Part shown: positions 63,753 to 64,000 of the stretch, in pieces
Numbering within the stretch: position 1 is the stretch's first letter
Layout: each line of letters starts with the position of its first letter
Assembly: GCA_020639235.1 (NCBI GenBank)
Contig: JACKHC010000001.1
Location: 744,001 to 808,000, forward strand
From: Phycisphaeraceae bacterium
GTDB lineage: Bacteria > Planctomycetota > Phycisphaerae > Phycisphaerales > UBA1924
Length of the DNA stretch: 64,000 nt
Direction: 5' to 3'
The notes under the pieces: generated by a model
What the model was told of the DNA's origin: nothing
Database searches by the model: none
Seen by the model: the letters and a program-made list of their open reading frames with translations, nothing else
Made by a program: the position numbers and the translations under genes

Positions 63753-64000
63753 TTAGTTGCATCCCCAGTTCGACAGCACCACATTCAGGTCGTCGACATC
63801 AATGAAGCCGTCATCGTTGGCCAGGTCGAGCGGCGAGCCCATCCCGACACTGGTGCCCCAGGCGCTGAGGATCGCGTTGAGGTCGTCGACATCCACGACT
63901 CCGTCCGGTGTGCCGCCGGGCCCGGTCACATCGCCGGGGCAGCTCGGCGGCGGAGGGACGATCGCGCGGGCGTAGGCGAACCCGCCGCCGTTTCCGGCGC
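63753..64000 (-). CDS. Dockerin-type C-terminus of a secreted protein (cut by window edge)
   Basis: Only the last 82 codons are in the window. They encode a Pro-rich linker (VPPPPSCPGDVTG), then two EF-hand-like repeats, VVDVDDLNAILSAWG and FIDVDDLNVVLSNWG, ending CN. This is the same tail as in the subtilase and FG-GAP proteins of this window. The N-terminal, presumably catalytic or binding, part lies beyond the right edge. The TAA stop is 72 bases from the convergent YHS gene. Confidence 0.8.
   Translation of the reverse strand, partial: AGNGGGFAYARAIVPPPPSCPGDVTGPGGTPDGVVDVDDLNAILSAWGTSVGMGSPLDLANDDGFIDVDDLNVVLSNWGCN

Overview
The window looks like a chromosomal segment of a high-GC planctomycete, most likely of the Phycisphaerae/Phycisphaerales. 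Three secreted proteins carry the dockerin-like double EF-hand tail (VDVDDLNxxLxxFG/WG) common in that class. There are also small membrane proteins with a CPxCGYDLSG zinc ribbon, a pseudopilin-like protein, two tandem clpP genes and a PQQ-type dehydrogenase/cytochrome c pair. No rRNA, transposase, CRISPR array or prophage was seen. This placement is inferred from protein style, not from a marker tree.

Layout. 0-5 kb: gyrB (truncated by the window edge), an L,D-transpeptidase, a 5-formyl-THF cyclo-ligase/trmL divergent pair and an FMN reductase. 5-13.3 kb, mostly minus strand: glyA, two zinc-ribbon membrane paralogues, a LuxR regulator, a Ser/Thr kinase, a degenerate amidase-like protein, two lipoproteins and clpP-clpP. 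13.5-18 kb: a phosphoesterase, yidC and mnmE. 18-36 kb: a large subtilase, an RtcB-family protein, a dehydrogenase/cytochrome/esterase operon, a pseudopilin, tRNA-Ser, an FG-GAP protein, ppx-CHAD, small lipoproteins and a Dus enzyme. 36-41.5 kb: a porin, transketolase and dnaN. The plus strand switches from C-rich to G-rich inside dnaN, the polarity expected of a replication origin. 42-45 kb: a DUF5946-like protein, two more zinc-ribbon membrane proteins, an orphan DNA methyltransferase, upp and tRNA-Ala.

45.5-53.4 kb is a compact nitrous-oxide respiration operon of clade II type: an Rrf2 regulator with its own promoter, then diheme cytochrome c, nosZ, nosB, nosD, nosF, nosY and nosL. The distal genes are translationally coupled. 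The predicted job is periplasmic reduction of N2O to N2, with copper-site assembly by NosDFYL.

53.4-59.6 kb, convergent with nos, is the most unusual region: a tightly packed six-gene operon of lysine 2,3-aminomutase, a cysteine-cluster protein, two different D-Ala-D-Ala-ligase-type ATP-grasp enzymes, an acetyltransferase fused to an HDAC-fold deacetylase, and a second acetyltransferase. I infer a pathway that makes beta-lysine, couples it through carboxylate-amine ligation and manages acetyl groups on it. I know of no described product for this combination. The window closes with an RnfD-like membrane protein fused to Sel1 repeats, a cupin, an exported double-YHS protein and the tail of another dockerin-type protein.
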